In this document: piece after piece, positions 56,837 through 64,000 of the stretch
How positions within the stretch are numbered: the stretch's first letter is position 1
Layout of the letters: the number at the start of each line of letters is the position of its first letter
Assembly: GCA_903813345.2 (NCBI GenBank)
Contig: CAIIXF020000008.1
Coordinates: 7,142,366 to 7,206,365, forward strand
Length of the DNA: 64,000 nucleotides
Direction of reading: 5' to 3'
Source: Owenia fusiformis
Lineage: Eukaryota > Annelida > Polychaeta > Sabellida > Oweniidae
The notes under the pieces: generated by a model
What the model saw: the letters and a program-made list of their open reading frames with translations, nothing else
What the model was told of the DNA's origin: nothing
Databases searched by the model: none
Translations under genes and position numbers: made by a program

Positions 56837-59290
56837 GATGTAAAGTATGCCAGTGTGTGATATTAATAATCAAAGTAAGTCCGATGTATTCTTACTAGTA
56901 CTATATAGGTCATTCAATAGGTACATGGGCGATACTCTAGTTTTACCTTATTTCATATTGACCAGATTATGAGATATTTTCATGTAAGTTGATATACGTA
57001 TGTCATGCTCGTTAATAGATTAAGGGGTGTTAATTGTTTTCAATGGACTCAAATGTTTTATCTTGCCATTTTAAATTGAGGGGCTGTTTCTTATTTACTA
57101 ACCTTAGATTTTGGCAATATTCTGTTTTGAACAGAAATTCAATTTACATAATTATTTAAACCAAAGCTTGATTTTCAAGAGTCTTGTTAATTCGTTCAGA
57201 ATGTGAATCAATTTTTGTCAAGAAAAGATAGGGAGTTATTTTGGAGGGACCTTGTATCTCCCTCCATCTGTTTTGCTGAATACTGTCATGGAACAACTCG
57301 TATATTCAGTATACACAGTGTAACAGTTTAGATGCAAGGATGTTTTCTTGTTTATCAGATTCAATACTGAACTAAGGCAAAACAAGAAAAACAGTAATAG
57401 CTCGTGTATTATAAAATAATTTTATTTTAAAGATGTAATAATTATTTACAGTTGTTTACATTAAATCATTGTTCATTATATTTATATTTGTTACAGATGT
57501 GGGCTTGAAGAGCTTAATTGCAGTATCTAATAACAGTTATCTAAGGTGGATTATTCCATTCACCTTAAGCTCAAGGTGTTATACTTGTTACACACCTTTA
57601 GCTTAACATACATTATGGACACATTTACTTCCAAGTACACCAAAGTCCATGGATGAAAATAAAAACATTCTATAATTGAACAGGTATCTCCTATGATCCA
57701 GCAACATAGAATTCAGAACTTATAATGCCTAACACCTCTGGAGCACTTTTTCTAGTTAAAAAAATACAGTAAATCCAACAACTGCAAGCATTTTTAACTG
57801 TCGCGTTAAGTGTACATGTACAGAATTATAAAAAGTTATGAATACATTCTCAGATACATAACAAACAATGTGTGAAGGTTAATTGAAGAATGGGTAATGA
57901 ATTAAAATGAGAACGTTTCTCCAGTTATTGGAGATAGTCTCTGATGACAAATAAAAAATAGTCTCTGATGCTACTGTATGTTTGAATAACTGCAGACCAT
58001 CTATCTGCTAAAAACTACAAGTAATTGAAGCTTGGCGTACAGAAGTGTCAGATGTTATAGATATTACAAGTACTGTAAAACAAGAAATGAAACCATGTAC
58101 AACATTTTGCAGTACAAAATTGTAACCAACAACTTTCAATTGATATTTTGATTGAAATGACTCAAAATGTGTACTCCTTTGAGTACTTCTATTGATTTAA
58201 AACACTTCTGTTTTAGTTTTTGTATGAATTTATTTTAATTCCAACAATAGTGTTTACCTCTTGAAAAATAACTCTAGTTTTAAATTTCGAAAATATTTTA
58301 ATTTTGCCAGTACAATTATATGCACATATCTGTCACAAATAGTTAAGCCAGGGATGACAATCTCCAAGTTTAAAAATGTTCCAGCTTGGTATTCAATTGT
58401 GGGGATTTGCATCTCTTTAAATGTATGAGCTGCCCCTGCACTCATTTTGTGATTTACACTTAATTAAAGGCTATCTTAGACTGAGCAAAAGTTGGTGCTA
58501 ACTGGAGCCTAAAATAGATATAATGGCTATAAACTTTAGTTGTTTGTTTATCAAAGAAATCATATGTTCAAAACTACAACTTAGCGATCAATTCAAGCCA
58601 ATGATAAACAAAGAATGATTTTATAATGGTCTTATTTTCACAATGTGTAAGTACAAAGGGACCATGTGTTGGATTTATTATGCTCATTTCTGTATAATGG
58701 ATGTGGTTAAATATTGAGAATCACAAGTTATGATTCTCATATCCAGTTGTATTAAGGCCCAAAAAGTATCACTGGTGTATGGTATACTCAAATGTTAGCA
58801 TCCTGTGCTGTTTCAAGTGTAAAAATTTATTTCCAAAAGTACATTGAACCGCATTTTTGGTTAAAATAGATATGAGAGCATATGCTTAATATTTAATGTA
58901 CTTTACACTAGCCTTCATTACCAGAAGTGTGATACCTCAAAATGGCGCTTGTTCATATAAAACTCTAAACGTTAAGGGCTTTAATAACGTTACAAAAATG
59001 TTTGTCTCTGTAAAAATATTTTCAAAATACAAGTCAAGGTAGGGTGATAGAATAATGTCAACTTATCTATCTAGTAAACATTTCATTTTATGAGGGCGCT
59101 ATATGAACATCATATATTGTTGTGTTTATACCATGTGAAAGGATCACATTGAAAGCTAAATAAAATATACAATATTTCAAGAAAATAACTTATAACATAT
59201 TCTTCAGTTTCTTTTATAACATGTTTGATATACTGTATAATAGATTTTTATGGACTTTGTTCTATCACTTACAAATCACTTAAAAAAGTC
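56837..59290. other. DNAJC4 3' region and intergenic DNA
   Basis: A donor-like CAAA/GTAAGT near 56875 and an acceptor-like TTGTTACAG near 57496 could define a 3' UTR intron. No coding exon recognised. A 63-residue minus frame at 58254-58445 has no known domain. Confidence 0.35.
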
Positions 59291-59295
59291 TTATG

Positions 59296-59580
59296 CTGAG
59301 AGTTCAGCATCTGATTTTAAAAATCCAACCTCCAATACTCGAGGCTCAACCAATAGCAGTGAAGCTTAGCATCTGATATTGAAAATTCAGCATTTAATAT
59401 TGAAAATTCAGCATCTGATATTGAAGGTTCAAAGACTTATGTTGAAGGGTCAACCTTTGATTTTGACAGATCATTTCTTAATATTGAAAGTCCATCAATC
59501 AATGACTGAAAAGGTGACCTCTGATGTTGAAGGTTCAGCCTCTGATGTTGAAAGTTCAACATATGATATTGCAAAACTTC
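59296..59580. repeat. 21-bp minisatellite, degenerating
   Basis: Units like TTCAGCATCTGATATTGAAAA recur with a 21-bp period, sharp in the middle and diverged at the ends. Because the period is a multiple of three, frames stay open and give seven-residue repeats (KIQHLIL on the plus strand), which explains the 81-residue frame at 59379-59624. Confidence 0.75.
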
Positions 59581-59624
59581 AATATATTCTAGGTCAAATC
59601 TTTGACTACTTTAAATTAACATAA

Positions 59625-62600
59625 CCGGGTGAATCTTTAACATCATAGGTGAACCTAAACATTCAATTATCAAATGCATCCTTTATTTGAAATGGGTAAA
59701 TCCTATGGCCAGTTGAGAATTACTGTACTTGTACACATAATTATTTACATGCATCTTTAAGTCCTATATAAATAACAATCTATACCCTTTTATGGTTTAA
59801 ATATCATGGTGGCCAATGGTCATACTTTTACTTGTGGGATAAATTCCGAAGTAAAAGAATATTTCATGAAGATAATACATGATGAATTGAGCTCACGTTA
59901 GATTATTTTTAAAATAGTCCATTGAGAAACAAGAAACACGTGACCACAATGGTATTTTAAATACCAAATTTATCATATTATCAGTTTGTGAATCATAGAC
60001 CTAAAATAGTCTATGTGTGTCTCTGGTGATTGCATAAATACTGCCGCTGACTGTTTTTCCTCATGTGAGTTTATTTACTGCAATAAAGAACCAGCAAAAC
60101 CAAGTTAAACAATGGAGCAGTCTGTCACTCGAACAAAATAACACATTATTTTTTATCTAATTAAAGATCAGTTCGGGAATTCTTTTTAAATGGCTTGCTT
60201 GGTATTGAAATAATGCATGAGACAACGATATGAATAAATTCAAAAAATCAAACAGTGTACATCAATGTATGATATTTATTGGTTGGATATTGATTGTGAT
60301 GACATACTGAAAATGCAAACTGCTCAGTATCTGAATATCTTTTTGGCCGTTATTTATTTTCAAAATGGTAAGGGATAAGGTCCGTTTCTAAACTTGTTAT
60401 TTTCATCAAAACGACCACTGTCGACACATTAAGGAAAATGGCATGAATTCAATGTAAATTAGAAAAACGCAGCTATCCTGTTCCCACCCACCATTTTGAA
60501 AGATGCTTTTTGGCCGAAAAAGTATGTTTGATATTAATCAGTGATGCAACAATTATACAATCATTATAAGGTTGAAATAGACTGAAGATTGAATTGATAC
60601 TGAGGTGTACTAGCCTACAGAATTTACAGAATACAAAATGTTGAATAGACTTATAAACCAGAGGTTTCAGAATTTAAATAGATGTGAACATAACATGTCA
60701 CGTTGTTGAGTAGACTTTAGGTCAAACATCAAACAAGAACATCATCAAGATCTTAAATAGTTGTGGATATTCAACAAGTCAGGAAGACAAAATGTCAAGG
60801 GTTAACATTTTTCAAGAATTTTGGTAGAGCTTTCTATAGGTCGGGATAACTATGGATGAGAGAGTAGAGAACTAAGATTATATGAATAAATTAATAATTA
60901 GATGATCTTTGAATATAGTCAGGGGAAGAATTGTGTTTGAGAAGGTACAAGATCAAGATGCTTCCATTACTTCACTTGTATTATGCCTATTTTTCACACT
61001 TCATGGAACTATCGTCATTGTTTTCGTATCCAAAAATAATTCTAATACAGCACTGGGTAAATGAAATATGTTATTTTGCGCACTTGGTGAAGTGCTTGAT
61101 ATAATATGAAAAATCATTTAATGAGTAAAATATAATAAGATTATAAGTAAAATACTATTGGATATTCGCCTATCCAATATATTTTATGTAGTATGTAAAT
61201 ATTTTTCTGAATAATTTCTAAATGAATTTATAAAGTTTTCTCTCCATAGAGCGGAGGTAATAAAAATCGGGGAAGTATGAACCAATGAAGAAGTAAATTT
61301 TGCATTAAAATAAAAACATTAAGGGATACGAAAACAATTGACACTTCCATGTAGCACTCAAAGCATTGCACCAAATGAATAATAAAACTGACAACAATTA
61401 TTTGAATGATGTCAAATTGTACCATTCATTTAGCACCACATTAATATGTTGGTTGATTTTCAATTGCAAGAGACAGCAGTAAATATACAATCGATATCCA
61501 GTTGTTATGTACATAACTTTGGTAATACACGAAAGATGTAAAGGTCGTATCCTACTATTAACATAGAACATAATACAAATGAATAACAGAAGAATGTAGA
61601 TATAGCACACAAAGTCCAGTTTGATGCTCAAGATTCTAACTACACATGCATCAACGGATAATGAATTGTCAAAATCGCATTATCTTTATAAACTATAGTT
61701 AAATTATTTACAGATATGCATACAACTGTACAACGTTGACTGAGCGTAAAATTATTTAAAACTGGAATTAAATTTAATCTTGTCAAAGGGAGGGTCGAGT
61801 AGGAATTTTTAACTCCTTACTTTCACGATCATATAGCCACATTATCAAATGATAACAAAATGTCATTTTCACTGTGGTTGTTCATATGTGCAGAAACTGT
61901 TCAGCTGTTCTATAGTAATTCCATCAGTTATTTAAGTGGATATTGTATGAGTGATTTATGGATATTCCAATGGATATATGGATATTCCAATGGTGATTCA
62001 TGTGAATTCCATGTGTGATTTATGGAAATTCTATTTCAAATTAAGTAATATTCCATATATGAGTTAAAATATGGATATTTGGATATCTTTATGTGGCGCA
62101 GTTATGCCGTATGGGACATTCCCCGTGTGTTTTATGAAGTTTTCTTGGCATTCAGTTTTTGGCATTCAAAGTTAAAGACGTTCCATTGGGGTATAATGAC
62201 ATTTGCTGAATTTTATTCTTTTAAGAATTTAATCATTTCTATCCCATATTCCACGTGTATTTCAATCATTATGGGTCACTTCTTAAATACTTACTAAAAG
62301 GGTTAGGCCCACGTCGCCTTGGGTTTGTTGGTAACTTTTTAGTTTTTTCATCTGCAATTGTAATGAGTAAAATATATTTATAAATATCATAATATTCCAA
62401 ACTTACCGAGTCATATAGGTCATAGTAATGAATGAATAAAAACCTGAATGGGGTAGTAGATGTTATCTTTGTGTGTTACATTATAATGATACCATGGGCA
62501 TTTGGGTTTTTTTCTGTATGATTAAGATATATTTATTTTTCCTGCTGTTTGTTTTAACCGTCAATATTCCCCCTTTTTACTCTTGTATTTACATATTCAT

Positions 62601-62696
62601 CAGAAAAACAGAAGGCTTTCTAAATACATTTGTCATATGATATATAAGAATCGTCTAAGAATAAATAAAAATTCAATTTGATGTCGTAAAACTTAC
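59625..62696. other. Non-coding AT-rich DNA, probably 3' intron or flank of the SMOC-like gene
   Basis: No exon found. Around 61930-62060 a motif GGATATTCCAATGG repeats loosely with TGTGATTTATGGAAATTC. If the EF-hand exon upstream is not the last one, a following exon should lie here on the minus strand, but I could not identify it. Confidence 0.35.
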
Positions 62697-62856
62697 CATT
62701 TACTCCTGTACATTCGATCCACTCTTCAACTGTGATCTTTTTATTTTTATCTGCATCACAATAACGTATAAAATTTCGCCCACATTTCCGTAAGGATTTT
62801 GGCTTCTTCTTTTTTAAATCTTTCTTTAGTACTTTTAATTCCTTTCTCTCTAGATT
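62697..62856 (-). CDS. Exon of a SPARC/SMOC-type extracellular calcium-binding protein
   Basis: One exon with acceptor TTATAG and donor G/GTAAGT encodes 53 residues. It has a basic helix (LERKELKVLKKDLKKKK) then CGRNFIRYCDADKNKKITVE and EWIECTGV. The EF-hand loop DADKNKKITVEE is complete, and the flanking cysteines sit where SPARC-family EC domains have a disulphide around the second EF-hand. The preceding ER(K/E)E..K-rich helix is most like SMOC. Only this exon lies in the window as far as I can see; upstream exons should lie beyond the right edge. SPARC itself or follistatin-like proteins are less likely alternatives. Confidence 0.65.
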
Positions 62857-64000
62857 CTATAATACAAACACCAAACAATCATTTAAAGAGACTCTATTGA
62901 GACTGCTCTGTGGCATTTTTTCTCTATTCCTTTTTGTTTTGAATTTTTAACACCATAACATTAACTAACTACTCAATATGCAACTTTTCACCGCGTAGAA
63001 TTTTAAAATATTAAGTTTGAAAATTCCATTTTTATAATGGAGCTCAATGGGAAAAACTACATAATTTGAATTATTTTCAAACGTAGCGGCGCGATTTTGA
63101 TAAAATTGACAGATATAATAAATATTGGTAAGACAAAATGTTTGATGAAAAATGAAGAAAATTCACCGTCCTGGTTACGCAAACTATAGAAAAATCTGAA
63201 ATAATCATAAAAACCTGTAAAAATAGATTGAAGGGGGTGATATTCATTTTTAATATGCCTTTCACTACTACAGGGTAACCATAATTTTGGTACTGATTTG
63301 ATTTTTCAATGAAAATCATTTCTATAGTGTATAGTCAGTTTAAATAATACAATTGGTATATTTCTTTACTGAACAGTGCAATCATTTATTTATTTATCAA
63401 CAGTAATGCAAACTACATATTATACAGTTAGTAAAATATTAAAATAATTCTATTAAAATTAAAGCATTGCCAGAATGTGTTGACAGCTGGCAAAAAATTG
63501 AAGAATTTGAAGAAAAATAGCCACCCAAAGACACTTACACCTGCTAATTGCCACTTTGCAAAGAGTTTATTCAAGCAAGAAAACTATTTGGAAAAACGTA
63601 ATTTCGGGTTGAACATGGTACCCACCACTCTGGTTACCTTAGCAACCATCTCTCAAGAACCAATCAAAATTGAGGTCCCAAAGGACCTTATACACCCTCC
63701 ATTGGGATCTCCCCATGAGAAAAAATAATTCATCTGATTTTTCAAAATGAGTATTCTGCTTTAATTATTACATTTATATGCACACTAGTATCTTGTTGAC
63801 CTATATTCAGCACTGTATTGATGTATAGGCCACTTATTAGGGTCATAATTCAATCATGTGTAGAGGCATATGATTCCAAACCAGGAAGTATTTTTGTGTC
63901 TGTCAAAATCCATTTGCATCCTACGCATCCCTACATCTTATCCAAATATGTTACTACATAATGAAATAAAATAGTATATTCTTTGGTTTTACAAAGTTGT
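62857..64000. other. Non-coding DNA, probably an intron of the SMOC-like gene
   Basis: No splice-bounded coding segment was recognised. The frame at 63477-63728 has no family signature. Confidence 0.35.

Noticed and set aside
59379-59624. A repetitive coding gene (KIQHLIL repeats)
   Set aside because: The open frame results from a 21-bp minisatellite; no splice sites or family support.

Overview
This is intron-rich, AT-rich (about two thirds A+T) nuclear DNA from an invertebrate animal, most likely a marine one. The genes are broken into many short exons with GT-AG borders, and the encoded proteins are metazoan families (RNase T2, LURAP1, GT92, LRRC74, cornichon, DNAJC4, a SPARC/SMOC EF-hand). 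The gaps are filled with inverted-repeat DNA elements and one non-LTR retrotransposon. No sequence-only signal fixes the phylum. Exons were assembled by hand from splice sites, reading phase and family similarity.

Layout. 1-3.5 kb: intergenic, with a GC-rich inverted-repeat element. 3.9-13.5 kb (minus): complete nine-exon RNASET2 homologue, with a 58/60-bp tandem array grown from the end of its sixth exon, an inverted-repeat element, and a sense-opposed LINE (RT plus RNase H) in intron 1. 14.75-15.64 kb: large imperfect palindrome at the head-to-head promoter shared with a LURAP1-like gene (plus, 16.1-17.8 kb). 18.0-18.8 kb: 831-bp foldback element. 22.4-24.0 kb (minus): GT92-type glycosyltransferase with an altered acidic motif. 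25.95-35.8 kb (plus) and 36.4-41.7 kb (minus): two tail-to-tail LRRC74-like paralogues of almost equal length, differing by two introns; the first carries a second copy of the foldback element in an intron. 45.3-50.0 kb (minus): complete five-exon cornichon homologue with a 29-bp minisatellite split by a hAT-like element, and a 0.9-kb mariner-type palindrome. 50.8-51.6 kb: two identical 129-bp inverted arms between cornichon and the head-to-head DNAJC4 homologue (plus, 52.0-56.8 kb). 57-62.7 kb: mostly non-coding. 62.7-62.9 kb (minus): one exon of a SPARC/SMOC-type EF-hand protein.

The genes are unrelated in function (lysosomal/secreted RNase, NF-kB adaptor-like protein, glycosyltransferase, LRR/EF-hand proteins, ER cargo receptor, J-protein, matricellular calcium binder). 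The most unusual themes are structural: head-to-head promoters embedded in palindromes whose arms carry outward-facing splice donors, a tandemly multiplied splice donor, foldback elements with CACAG ends and 5-bp target duplications, and a duplicated gene pair with intron gain or loss.
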